From positions 1-21,301 of the forward strand of contig JAYVJL010000051.1 in the NCBI GenBank assembly GCA_043769295.1: a stretch of 21,301 bases of DNA. Direction: 5' to 3'. A program made the position numbers and the translations under genes. The notes beneath the pieces are model-generated. The model was not told where the DNA came from and searched no databases. It worked only from the letters and a program-made list of their open reading frames with translations. This DNA comes from Aalborgiella sp043769295 (GTDB lineage Bacteria > Pseudomonadota > Gammaproteobacteria > Burkholderiales > Burkholderiaceae_C). Shown here in pieces: positions 1 to 8,010 of the stretch. Position 1 is the first letter of the stretch. The number at the start of each line of letters is the position of its first letter.

Positions 1-1
1 C

Positions 2-313
2 GACATCCACAACATCGGCCTCATGGAAGACCGCGCCACCCTGCGCATCAGCAGCCAGCACATCGCCAACTGGCTGCACCACGGCGTCACCAACGCCGCC
101 CAGGTCAACGCCACCTTCGAGCGCATGGCCGCAGTCGTTGACGGTCAAAACGCCGGCGACCCGCTCTACAAAAACATGGCCGGCAACTTCGCCACGTCTG
201 CGGCGTACAAAGCTGCGACAGATTTGGTGTTCAAAGGCATGGAGCAGCCAAGCGGCTACACCGAGCCATTGTTGCACGCGTGGCGCTTGAAGGTGAAGGC
301 GGGCACGGCTTGA
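2..313 (+). CDS. glcB: Malate synthase G, C-terminal fragment (partial at the window start)
   Basis: This is the last 103 residues of malate synthase G, which condenses glyoxylate with acetyl-CoA to malate in the glyoxylate bypass in the cytoplasm. The reading frame is open from base 2 and the start lies upstream of the window. The stretch MEDRATLRISSQHIANWL, followed by RQNAGD-like (DGQNAGDPLY) and GYTEPLLHAWR motifs, is typical of the C-terminal part of the long (G-type, about 720 residue) enzyme. From memory of the family, the conserved MED segment carries the catalytic aspartate. The gene ends with TGA at 311-313 and is followed by a dispersed repeat and a good intrinsic terminator at 403-425. 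I am confident of the family and cannot comment on the missing part. Confidence 0.93.
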   Translation, partial: DIHNIGLMEDRATLRISSQHIANWLHHGVTNAAQVNATFERMAAVVDGQNAGDPLYKNMAGNFATSAAYKAATDLVFKGMEQPSGYTEPLLHAWRLKVKAGTA

Positions 314-326
314 GGGGATGGCCTGA

Positions 327-392
327 TTGCTATGAATTAAATAGCTGATTAGGCAATAAATACGCCGGCTAGAGGCGAAAATAGCCTCTAAA
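327..392 (+). repeat. Dispersed palindromic repeat, copy 1
   Basis: The 5' stem is GCTAT (329-333) and ATAGC (341-345) with a 7-nt loop. The core at 352-371 is GGCAATAAATACGCCGGCTA. The 3' stem TAGAGGC (370-376) pairs perfectly with GCCTCTA (384-390). Similar elements occur near 1263, 10654, 12440, 13776, 15803 and 17475. It lies between glcB and the toxin gene and runs into the terminator at 403-425. Confidence 0.85.
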
Positions 393-402
393 GTGAGTCA
401 AA

Positions 403-425
403 CGGCACCTGCGGGTGCCGTTTTT
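403..425 (+). terminator. Intrinsic terminator of glcB
   Basis: CGGCACC (403-409) and GGTGCCG (414-420) form a perfect 7-bp stem with loop TGCG, followed by five T at 421-425. It serves glcB. The convergent toxin gene ends at 424, so the T run overlaps its stop region. A degenerate duplicate of this hairpin sits at 1340-1362. Confidence 0.85.
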
Positions 426-840
426 ATCTCCGATTCAACCCATCCAAAAACTGCCGCACCGTCACAATCCAGCACGTGCCATACGACCCTACATCCAAAA
501 TCCCGCGTTTGTCGCCAGACACCAGCACATCGGCCTGCGCCGCTTGGGCTAGCGACAGCAAGAAGTTGTCAAACGGGTCGGGCGAGATATCGACGGGGGG
601 CAGTTTGTCAACCATCAGCGCCATGCTGCGCAGTTGGTTGACCATTTCACCAGCCATGGCGGGACGGATGAGGTTGCGGATTTTGGGGCGGCGGGTGACG
701 TCGCGGAGTTCTTGCAGCTGTAGCTCGCAGGTCACCAGCTCAAACTGGCCGCGCCGCCACGCGATCACGGCTTGTGCGGGGGCTGAGTGGGTCAACAGCA
801 GGGCGCTGATGAGAATATTGGTATCTAGCACCACGCGCAT
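424..840 (-). CDS. PIN-domain toxin of a type II toxin-antitoxin pair
   Basis: This 138-residue protein begins MRVVLDTNILISALL, the standard opening of PIN-domain ribonucleases of the 'putative toxin, PIN family' group. The metal-binding acidic residues can be placed at Asp6, Glu44, Asp91 (or Asp88, in DPFDNFLL) and Asp110 (in VSGDKRGIL), so the active site looks complete. PIN toxins cleave RNA using Mg or Mn ions. The ATG at 838-840 lies 8 bases after the stop of the antitoxin gene, on the same strand, so the two are co-transcribed with the antitoxin first. The gene runs convergent to glcB. The target RNA cannot be told from sequence. A degradative enzyme outside a TA context is less likely because of the tight pairing. 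Confidence 0.88.
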   Translation of the reverse strand: MRVVLDTNILISALLLTHSAPAQAVIAWRRGQFELVTCELQLQELRDVTRRPKIRNLIRPAMAGEMVNQLRSMALMVDKLPPVDISPDPFDNFLLSLAQAAQADVLVSGDKRGILDVGSYGTCWIVTVRQFLDGLNRR

Positions 841-848
841 GGTGGTGG

Positions 849-1166
849 TCAGACCTTTTTAGCTGCGTTAGCTGATACGGCGGAGAAGGCGGAATACCGA
901 CCGGCGGATAATCCTTCTGCGCGGACGTCGGCCAAGGCTTCTTCCATCATGTTTTGCGCTTCATCCATGGGCAGATCATCAAAACCGCTGCGGGCTTCGG
1001 TCAAGGTTTGGTCAAACACACGCCAGCGCACGGCTTCTTCCACAAAGCTGGACAAATCACCCTTTTTGAAGCCTTTGAGTGCCAAAAAGCTGCGCACGGC
1101 AATGTTGGTCTGTTCAGAAATGACCAAATTCCAGCGGGCTGGGTTGCTGTTTGTTAAAGTTGACAT
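849..1166 (-). CDS. Antitoxin (probable ribbon-helix-helix type) paired with the PIN toxin
   Basis: This 105-residue protein is encoded directly upstream of the PIN toxin. The segment RWNLVISEQTNIAVRSFLA followed by a Lys-rich turn and SSFVEEAVRWRVF resembles a strand-helix-helix DNA-binding fold seen in RHH antitoxins. The acidic and polar C-terminal part (LPMDEAQNMMEEALADVR) is the likely toxin-wrapping region. The frame is open to 1247, but I chose the ATG at 1164-1166 because AGGAAG lies about 7 bases upstream and the MSTLTNSN start leaves the promoter and palindrome outside the gene. It should neutralise the toxin and repress the operon. The family assignment is from general pattern, not from a specific named family. 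Confidence 0.78.
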   Translation of the reverse strand: MSTLTNSNPARWNLVISEQTNIAVRSFLALKGFKKGDLSSFVEEAVRWRVFDQTLTEARSGFDDLPMDEAQNMMEEALADVRAEGLSAGRYSAFSAVSANAAKKV

Positions 1167-1181
1167 GGCTGTGCTTCCTAT

Positions 1182-1201
1182 GTGTTTATGTGTGCAAACA
1201 C
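1182..1201. promoter_or_regulatory. Inverted repeat, candidate antitoxin operator
   Basis: GTGTTT (1182-1187) and AAACAC (1196-1201) form a perfect inverted repeat with an 8-nt spacer. It lies between the predicted -10 element (1206-1211) and the antitoxin ATG, where a repressor would block transcription. Autoregulation is inferred from TA systems in general. Confidence 0.5.
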
Positions 1202-1205
1202 GTTG

Positions 1206-1233
1206 ATTATAGCTATTTTGTCCATTCTTGCAA
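1206..1233 (-). promoter_or_regulatory. Sigma-70 promoter of the toxin-antitoxin operon
   Basis: On the minus strand a consensus -10 TATAAT (1206-1211) is preceded, after 16 bases, by TTGCAA (1228-1233) as -35. The expected start is near 1199, inside the inverted repeat at 1182-1201, about 33 bases before the antitoxin ATG. Confidence 0.68.
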
Positions 1234-1262
1234 TAGTTGTAATGCACTAGCCATGCTGCAAA

Positions 1263-1327
1263 TTGCTATATTTTTAATAGCTAATTAGACAATAAATACG
1301 CTGGCTAGAGTCGTATTTACACTCTAA
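1263..1327 (+). repeat. Dispersed palindromic repeat, copy 2
   Basis: GCTAT (1265-1269) and ATAGC (1277-1281) are separated by 7 bases. The core is ACAATAAATACGCTGGCTA. The 3' stem TAGAGT (1306-1311) pairs with ACTCTA (1321-1326). It has the same orientation as copy 1 and lies on the other side of the toxin-antitoxin module. Confidence 0.85.
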
Positions 1328-1339
1328 AAAGAGAAAATG

Positions 1340-1362
1340 GCACCTGCGAATGCCGTTTTTTT
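1340..1362 (+). terminator. Degenerate terminator-like hairpin upstream of hslR
   Basis: GGCA and TGCC flank CCTGCGAA, followed by G and seven T (1356-1362). The sequence GGCACCTGCG matches the glcB terminator at 404-413, so it looks like a decayed duplicate. No plus-strand gene ends here, and it lies 24 bases before the hslR start. Function as a terminator is doubtful. Confidence 0.45.
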
Positions 1363-1385
1363 GTCAAATCAGTCAAAATCTCTCC

Positions 1386-1826
1386 ATGGACAAACTACGC
1401 ATCGACAAAGGGCTGTGGGCGGCGCGCTTTTACAAGACGCGCTCGCTGGCGGGGGAGGAGATTGACAAGGGGCGGGTGCGCATCAACGATGTGGAGGCCA
1501 AACCCTCACGCGAGGTGAAGGTGGGCGATGTGGTGGTGATGCGCTCAGGGCCGGTGCTGCGGACCATCACGGTGCTGGGCATCAGCGCGCAGCGCGGGGG
1601 CGCGCCTGCTGCCGCCTTGCTGTACCAGGAAACGGCAGAAAGCATCGCCGCCCGAGCGTTGACCGCCGAGCAGCGGCGTTTGGGGATGGAGCCAGCCGTG
1701 ACCTTGGAACACGGCCGCCCGACCAAGCGGGATAGACGCGATTTGGACAAAGTCAGCGGCCGGCAGCCAAGCAAGACCAGCAAGGGCTGGGACAACCGCT
1801 GGAGCGCGTCGGTGGATGGTGACTAA
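1386..1826 (+). CDS. hslR: S4-domain RNA-binding protein, Hsp15-like
   Basis: This 146-residue protein begins MDKLRIDKGLWAARFYKTRS, the alpha-L/S4 RNA-binding motif. The S4 domain continues with GRVRINDVEAKPSREVKVGD at about residues 29-48. The C-terminal third is basic (GRPTKRDRRDLDKVSGRQ). In E. coli Hsp15 binds free 50S subunits carrying a stalled nascent chain and helps recycle them, and the same role is inferred here. The frame is open from 1350, but the ATG at 1386 aligns with the start of the S4 motif. The Shine-Dalgarno is weak. The ferredoxin gene follows after 21 bases on the same strand. Confidence 0.85.
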   Translation: MDKLRIDKGLWAARFYKTRSLAGEEIDKGRVRINDVEAKPSREVKVGDVVVMRSGPVLRTITVLGISAQRGGAPAAALLYQETAESIAARALTAEQRRLGMEPAVTLEHGRPTKRDRRDLDKVSGRQPSKTSKGWDNRWSASVDGD

Positions 1827-1847
1827 GCAGCTATAAAATTTGCACTC

Positions 1848-2171
1848 ATGCCACTGATCTATTTCATCCAGGCCAACGGCGGCCAGTACGACGCCGAGGG
1901 TGCCGTCGGCCAGACCCTGCTGCAAGCTGCTGAAGAAAGCGGCATAGACGGTTTTTTTGCCGAATGCGGCGGCAGTGGCACCTGCGGCACCTGCCATTGT
2001 TATATCGACCCGGCGCAGTTGGTTCTGCTGCCTGCACCCGAGCCGGCCGAGCTGGAGATGCTGGATTTTGTCGCCGACGAGCGCCGCCCCAACAGTCGGC
2101 TGGCCTGCCAGATCAAGGTGACGGCGCAGCTGGACGGGCTGAAAGTGCAGATTCCGGCGCGGCAGATTTAG
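1848..2171 (+). CDS. [2Fe-2S] ferredoxin, adrenodoxin-type
   Basis: This 107-residue protein has the ligand pattern Cys40-x5-Cys46-x2-Cys49 (in ECGGSGTCGTCHC) and a distant Cys87 (in RLACQIK). That pattern is typical of adrenodoxin/putidaredoxin-like ferredoxins, which pass single electrons, often to a cytochrome P450 or an oxygenase. Acidic residues surround the middle part (EPAELEMLDFVADERR), the usual partner-docking region. Cys51 is an extra cysteine next to the cluster. No reductase or oxygenase gene is next to it, so its partner cannot be named. It differs from the isc-operon Fdx by context. Membership of an operon with hslR is likely from spacing. Confidence 0.87.
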   Translation: MPLIYFIQANGGQYDAEGAVGQTLLQAAEESGIDGFFAECGGSGTCGTCHCYIDPAQLVLLPAPEPAELEMLDFVADERRPNSRLACQIKVTAQLDGLKVQIPARQI

Positions 2172-2175
2172 AGGA

Positions 2176-2213
2176 ATGGTTGAAAAGTAAACGCTGACTT
2201 ACTTTTCAATCAT
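2176..2213. terminator. Long AT-rich inverted repeat between convergent genes
   Basis: TTGAAAAGTAA (2180-2190) and TTACTTTTCAA (2199-2209) pair perfectly, extending to 15 bp with one mismatch (2176-2190 with 2199-2213). It fills the 47-base gap between the ferredoxin and flavoprotein genes, which point at each other. It has no separate T run, so termination in both directions is inferred. Confidence 0.55.
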
Positions 2214-2218
2214 GAGGT

Positions 2219-3643
<1,425 letters not shown>

Positions 3644-3675
3644 GGGGATGTCCTAAAACTGGGCAAGTTCGAAGC

Positions 3676-4101
3676 TTACTCTTTTGGTGCCAAAACCGCC
3701 ATGGTGATGCGCGAGACGCAGGTCATCTCGCCAGCGTCGTTGCTCAGGTCAATCTGCCAGACCTGCGTGGTGCGGCCAATATGGACGGGGTAGGTGATGC
3801 CGGTCACCCAGCCGCTGGTCACGCCTTTGAGGTGGTTGGCGTTGATGTCCAGCCCGACGGCGCGGTGGCCTTCCGGGGCGGCATAGGCCGCGCCGCAGGA
3901 ACCCAGCGTTTCCGCCAGCACGACGGACACGCCACCATGCAGCAAGCCATAGGGTTGCTTGGTGCGCGGGTCCACGGGGACGCGGGCGCGGATGTAGTCA
4001 TCGCCCACTTCCAGAAATTCGATGCCCAGATGTTCCACGGTCGTACCGACGTGGATTCGGGTGAGTTCTGCAATGTCTACCGCTTTTTTCCAGATGACCA
4101 T
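3676..4101 (-). CDS. Hotdog-fold acyl-CoA thioesterase, YdiI/YbdB (MenI/EntH) type
   Basis: This 141-residue protein starts MVIWKK and has the motif QPYGLLHGGVSVVLAETLGS, with His55-Gly-Gly and Glu64 in the positions of the catalytic residues of E. coli YdiI and YbdB. VGLDINANHLKG and VWQIDLSNDAGEMTCVSRITMAVL complete the PaaI-like hotdog domain. The family hydrolyses acyl- or aryl-CoA and acyl-carrier thioesters. The natural substrate here is unknown. The frame is open to 4164, but the ATG at 4099-4101 matches the usual family N-terminus and has GGGAAG upstream. It is first in a likely operon with the flavoprotein gene. Confidence 0.85.
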   Translation of the reverse strand: MVIWKKAVDIAELTRIHVGTTVEHLGIEFLEVGDDYIRARVPVDPRTKQPYGLLHGGVSVVLAETLGSCGAAYAAPEGHRAVGLDINANHLKGVTSGWVTGITYPVHIGRTTQVWQIDLSNDAGEMTCVSRITMAVLAPKE

Positions 4102-4307
4102 GAGGGGCTTCCCAATTAAAAAATAATGACAAAGTATAAATAAATGTAACGCACTTGGCTGCACTTGTTAAACGCCAAATTCAAACCATGGCGATGGGAC
4201 GGAATCTCTGGCGGGCGCGGACACTGGGGAAACTACTTGAAAAACGGCGTGTTGAAGTGTGGCATAGTGAAAAGTCATTCATTTTGTTCACATACACAGG
4301 GGCTTTT

Positions 4308-5876
4308 ATGAAATTTAAACTGGCTTTATTGGTCGTTGTCATGATGGCAGCGCTGCCTGCAAGCGCAAAAACATTCAAATGGACCAGTGCCAGTGATATC
4401 CCGACCCTGGATATTCATTCTCAAAACAACGCTTTGGGCAATGGGGTGCATGCCGCGATTTTTGAGTCGCTGGTGTACTACAACAGCCGCACCTTCAAGA
4501 TCGAGCCACAATTGGCCACAGACTGGAAATTAGTGACGCCGACGCAACTGCGCATCAAGCTGCGCACGGGCGTCAAATTCAGCGATGGCAGCCCCCTGGA
4601 GGCCGAAGATGTGATTTTTTCGCTGAACCGTGCCATGAGCAAAACCTCCAATTTTGGTGTGTACACGCAAGGTTTTGACAAGGTGGTGAAGGTGGACAAC
4701 AGCACGATTGATATCTTGCTCAAAGCGCCCAACCCCGTGATCCTGAACCAGTTGACCGAGCTGCGCATCATGAGCAAGGCGTGGGCCGAGAAAAACAAAT
4801 CGGTGGAGCCCAAAGACAGCAAATCCAAGGATGAAAACTTTGCGCACCGCAATGCCATGGGATCGGGCCCTTTCGTTGTTGACAGCTGGCAGCCCGATCA
4901 AAAATTGGTGCTCAAACGCAACCCGAACTGGTGGGGCAAACTGGAGGGCAACCTGACCGAAATTGTGTACACCCCCATCAAGCAGGAAGCCACGCGTGCC
5001 GCTGCTCTGCTCTCCGGTGAAGTGGACATGGTGCTGGACCCCAATTTGCAGGATTTGGGCCGCATGCGCACCACCCCAGGGCTGAAAGTGCTGGATGGCG
5101 CAGAAAACCGCACTATTTTCTTCGGCATGGACCAATTCCGGGACGAGCTACCGGGCTCTAATGTCAAGGGCAAAAACCCGCTTAAAGATGTGCGCGTGCG
5201 CAAGGCGTTGTACCAAGCCATTGACAGCAACACGCTCAACCGCGTGATCATGCGCGGCTTGAGCCAGCCAACCGGTACTCTGATTTCACCGCAAGTCAAC
5301 GGCTGGACCAAAAAGGTGGATGCACGGTATCCCTACGATGCCAAAGCGGCACAAGCACTGCTGGCCGATGCGGGCTACAAAGACGGTTTTGAGGTGGACT
5401 TTGCCTGCCCCAACAACCGGTATATCAATGATGAAGAAATTTGTCAGGCCGTGACGGCGATGTGGGCCAAAATTGGCGTGAAAGCGAAACTGCGCACCTT
5501 GCCCTTGGTGACCTACTTCCCGATGATCCAGCGCAATGAAGCCAGCATCTACATGCTGGGTTGGGGTGTCCCTACGTTTGATGCCCTGTACAGTTTGCAA
5601 TCCCTGGTGCGCAGCGTAGGCGCCGGTGGCGACGGCAATTACAACGTCGGACGCTATTCGAACCCGCAAATGGACGCGCTGGTGGAGCGCATCAAGAAGG
5701 AAACGGATACCAAGAACCGCAATGAGCTGATCGAGAAGGCCTTGGAGTTGTCGCATCAGGATGTATCGCATCTGCCTTTGCACAACCAGATCATCCCCTG
5801 GGCGATGAAGAAGAACATTGACCTGGTACACCGTGCCGATAACCGCATCGACTGGCGTTTGGTCAAGGTGAACTGA
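4308..5876 (+). CDS. ABC transporter solute-binding protein, family 5 (peptide/nickel/opine type)
   Basis: This 522-residue periplasmic binding protein has a clear Sec signal peptide: MKFKLA, a hydrophobic core, and cleavage after ALPASA near residue 20. The mature start TFKWTSASDIPTLDIHS, the GVKFSDGSPLEAEDVIFSL motif near residue 95, and the C-terminal YSNPQMDALVERIKKETD and LPLHNQ segments are typical of SBP_bac_5 proteins such as DppA/OppA. The ligand is likely a peptide or similar. The frame is open from 4155, but the ATG at 4308 follows AGGGG by 6 bases and begins the signal peptide. No permease or ATPase genes are adjacent, so it is an orphan component or works with a system encoded elsewhere. 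A shared terminator follows. Confidence 0.9.
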   Translation: MKFKLALLVVVMMAALPASAKTFKWTSASDIPTLDIHSQNNALGNGVHAAIFESLVYYNSRTFKIEPQLATDWKLVTPTQLRIKLRTGVKFSDGSPLEAEDVIFSLNRAMSKTSNFGVYTQGFDKVVKVDNSTIDILLKAPNPVILNQLTELRIMSKAWAEKNKSVEPKDSKSKDENFAHRNAMGSGPFVVDSWQPDQKLVLKRNPNWWGKLEGNLTEIVYTPIKQEATRAAALLSGEVDMVLDPNLQDLGRMRTTPGLKVLDGAENRTIFFGMDQFRDELPGSNVKGKNPLKDVRVRKALYQAIDSNTLNRVIMRGLSQPTGTLISPQVNGWTKKVDARYPYDAKAAQALLADAGYKDGFEVDFACPNNRYINDEEICQAVTAMWAKIGVKAKLRTLPLVTYFPMIQRNEASIYMLGWGVPTFDALYSLQSLVRSVGAGGDGNYNVGRYSNPQMDALVERIKKETDTKNRNELIEKALELSHQDVSHLPLHNQIIPWAMKKNIDLVHRADNRIDWRLVKVN

Positions 5877-5913
5877 ATCTGACATCCATTCCCGTTAAAA
5901 ACGACAGGTAAAA

Positions 5914-5939
5914 AAAGGCCCACATCGTTGTGGGCCTTT
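5914..5939. terminator. Bidirectional terminator between the solute-binding protein gene and amtB
   Basis: AAAGGCCCAC (5914-5923) and GTGGGCCTTT (5930-5939) form a 10-bp perfect stem with a 6-nt loop. Additional A residues at 5911-5913 give a U run for the minus-strand transcript. It serves both convergent genes. Confidence 0.88.
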
Positions 5940-5977
5940 AACCTTGGAGAAACTTGGCGTTATCTATCTAGACCGTC

Positions 5978-7522
5978 TTAGCGGCTATAGGCTGTCTCAC
6001 CGTGAGAGGTGATATCCAGGCCTTCACGCTCTTCTTCTTCAGGAACGCGCAAGCCGATCAGCATGTCAACCAGTTTGTAGGCGATGAAAGCCACCACACC
6101 CGACCACACCAAAGTGGTCAGCACGCCCTGCAACTGGATCCATACCTGGCCCGCGATCGAGTAGTCAGGATTGACCTTGTTGGCCACGTAGTCATACACG
6201 CCCGTGCCGCCCAATGAAGGCGCAGCAAACACGCCGGTCAACAAGGCACCCAGGATACCGCCCACGCCATGCACGCCGAAGACGTCAAGTGAGTCGTCCG
6301 CGCCGAGCAATTTCTTCAGGCCATTGACACCCCACAAGCACAGCAGGCCAGCGAGCAGACCAATAACAATCGCACCCATGGGGCCGACAAAGCCGCAAGC
6401 TGGGGTGATCGCCACCAAGCCAGAGACCGCGCCAGAAGCCGCGCCGAGCATGGACGCTTTGCCTTTGGCTAGGGCTTCACCGGTAATCCAGGCCAAAGTT
6501 GCCGCAGCCGTTGCTACCAAGGTGTTGACGAAGGCCAGAGCAGCGGTGCCGTTGGCTTCCAGGTTGGAGCCGGCGTTGAAGCCGAACCAGCCCACCCACA
6601 GGAGCGCCGCACCGACCATGGTCAGTGTCAGGCTATGTGGGGTCATGGATTCTTTGCCGTAACCGACGCGTTTGCCGATCACGTAAGCGCCGACCAAGCC
6701 AGCGGTCGCTGCGTTGATGTGCACCACAGTGCCGCCTGCGAAGTCCAGCGCGCCTTTAGCCCACAACCAACCAGCGGCGGCAGTGACTTTGTCCAAAGAT
6801 GCGGCGTCAGAAATTGCATCTGGGCCGTCCCAATACCAGACCATGTGGGCGATTGGCAAGTAGCTGAAGGTGAACCACAAAGCGCAGAACAACAACACCG
6901 CAGAGAACTTGGCGCGCTCAGCAAATGAGCCGACGATCAACCCGCAGGTGATGGCCGCAAAAGTTGCCTGGAAAGCCACAAAGATCAATTCAGGAATAAC
7001 CACGCCTTTGCTGAACGTCGCGGCAACAGAGTCAGGGGTGATGCCCTTGAGGAACAGCTTGTCAAACGAGCCGAAGAACGGATTGCCTGCTGTAAAGGCC
7101 ACGCTGTAGCCATAGACGACCCAGAGGACGTAGATGAGCGATGTCACCACGAACACTTGCATCAGCACAGACAGCATGTTCTTGCTGCGCACCAGGCCGC
7201 CGTAGAACAGGGCCAAACCAGGAATGGTCATCAAGATCACCAAAATGGTGGAGATGGTCATCCAGGCCGTATCGCCTTTGTTGGGCACGGGGGCCGGTGC
7301 CGCGGCCGGTGCGGCTGCTGGCGCTGCGGCAACTGCGGCCGCTGGTGCAGCCGTGGCCGCCGCCGGCGAAGCAGCTGCGTCGGCAGGTTTGGCCGCTTCA
7401 ACAGGTGCTGTCACAGCTGCTGGCGCGCCAGGAGCCGTCGCAGGCGCTGTCTGGGCGATGGCAAAGTTGCCGGCCAGCCACAGGCCAAGGCCCAGGCTGA
7501 GTGAGAGGAGGTGTTTTTTCAT
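5978..7522 (-). CDS. amtB: Ammonium transporter AmtB
   Basis: This 514-residue inner-membrane ammonium channel has a signal sequence (MKKHLLSLSLGLGLWLAGN, ending near AIAQ at residue 24). An Ala/Pro-rich stretch follows to about residue 80, and then the Amt core with about eleven helices. Visible family motifs are PGLALFYGGLVRSKN, AHMVWYWDG, LDFAGGTVVHINAATAGLV (with the Asp and first pore His), and LDVFGVHGVGG (with the second pore His). It imports ammonium and is blocked by unmodified PII protein, encoded just upstream on the same strand with a 51-base gap. The Ala/Pro-rich linker of about 55 residues is much longer than in E. coli AmtB. The ATG is preceded by a purine-rich AAGAGACTTC. Confidence 0.95.
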   Translation of the reverse strand: MKKHLLSLSLGLGLWLAGNFAIAQTAPATAPGAPAAVTAPVEAAKPADAAASPAAATAAPAAAVAAAPAAAPAAAPAPVPNKGDTAWMTISTILVILMTIPGLALFYGGLVRSKNMLSVLMQVFVVTSLIYVLWVVYGYSVAFTAGNPFFGSFDKLFLKGITPDSVAATFSKGVVIPELIFVAFQATFAAITCGLIVGSFAERAKFSAVLLFCALWFTFSYLPIAHMVWYWDGPDAISDAASLDKVTAAAGWLWAKGALDFAGGTVVHINAATAGLVGAYVIGKRVGYGKESMTPHSLTLTMVGAALLWVGWFGFNAGSNLEANGTAALAFVNTLVATAAATLAWITGEALAKGKASMLGAASGAVSGLVAITPACGFVGPMGAIVIGLLAGLLCLWGVNGLKKLLGADDSLDVFGVHGVGGILGALLTGVFAAPSLGGTGVYDYVANKVNPDYSIAGQVWIQLQGVLTTLVWSGVVAFIAYKLVDMLIGLRVPEEEEREGLDITSHGETAYSR

Positions 7523-7573
7523 GTGAAGTCTCTTTTCTATGAATGAGTGATGCGGCTTGGCAGGCTGGCTTGT

Positions 7574-7912
7574 TCAGAGCGCTTCTTTGCCAGTTTCGCC
7601 CGTACGGATGCGAACCACTTGCTCAAGGTTGTAAACAAAAATCTTGCCGTCACCGATCTTGCCGGTGCGCGCTGCGCCTTCAATGGCTTCAATCACCTGG
7701 TCGACCAGGTCTGAGCTGACAGCAGCTTCGATCTTCACTTTTGGCAAAAAGTCGACCACGTATTCAGCACCGCGGTACAACTCGGTGTGGCCTTTTTGGC
7801 GGCCAAAGCCTTTGACCTCGGTCACGGTGATGCCTTGTACCCCGATCGCCGAGAGGGCTTCACGCACCTCGTCCAGCTTGAAGGGTTTAATAATGGCGGT
7901 TACTAGTTTCAT
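7574..7912 (-). CDS. glnK: Nitrogen regulatory protein PII (GlnK/GlnB)
   Basis: This 112-residue protein opens MKLVTAIIKPFKLDEVREAL and carries the T-loop GHTELYRGAEYVVDFLPK with Tyr51, the uridylylation site. The C-terminal signature GKIGDGKIFV lines the ATP/2-oxoglutarate pocket. PII proteins form trimers that sense nitrogen and carbon status and, when unmodified, plug AmtB. Pairing with amtB points to GlnK rather than GlnB, although the sequence alone does not separate them. GGGAGA lies 6 bases before the ATG. A terminator-like hairpin (7945-7986) stands between this gene and the upstream torF-like gene. Confidence 0.95.
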   Translation of the reverse strand: MKLVTAIIKPFKLDEVREALSAIGVQGITVTEVKGFGRQKGHTELYRGAEYVVDFLPKVKIEAAVSSDLVDQVIEAIEGAARTGKIGDGKIFVYNLEQVVRIRTGETGKEAL

Positions 7913-7944
7913 AACGTCTCCCAGAGCAAAAATTGCAAACTGTC

Positions 7945-7986
7945 AAAAAAACCAAGGCGGATGTCGTTCAGCGCATCCCGCCCTGG
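7945..7986 (-). terminator. Terminator or attenuator between the torF-like gene and glnK
   Basis: On the minus strand the arm at 7974-7986 pairs with the arm at 7952-7963 (GGCGG and ATG/CAT blocks, with one bulged base and one G-T pair), followed by seven T (7945-7951). It lies 24 bases after the torF-like stop and 32 bases before glnK. This would uncouple porin mRNA levels from glnK-amtB. Confidence 0.72.
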
Positions 7987-8010
7987 CTGTTATTCAATAC
8001 AAAAATGGTT

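Noticed and set aside
327..1362. Possible CRISPR or insertion sequence suggested by the repeated blocks
   Set aside because: Only two copies with an 838-base unit between, no spacers, no cas genes, no transposase. Direct repeats around a TA module explain it better.
4102..4307. Promoter elements between the thioesterase and solute-binding protein genes
   Set aside because: TTGAAA-like boxes occur, but no -10 at acceptable spacing was found, so none is reported.
7224..7526. Ala-rich open frame on the plus strand
   Set aside because: It is the antisense shadow of the GC-rich Ala/Pro linker of amtB.
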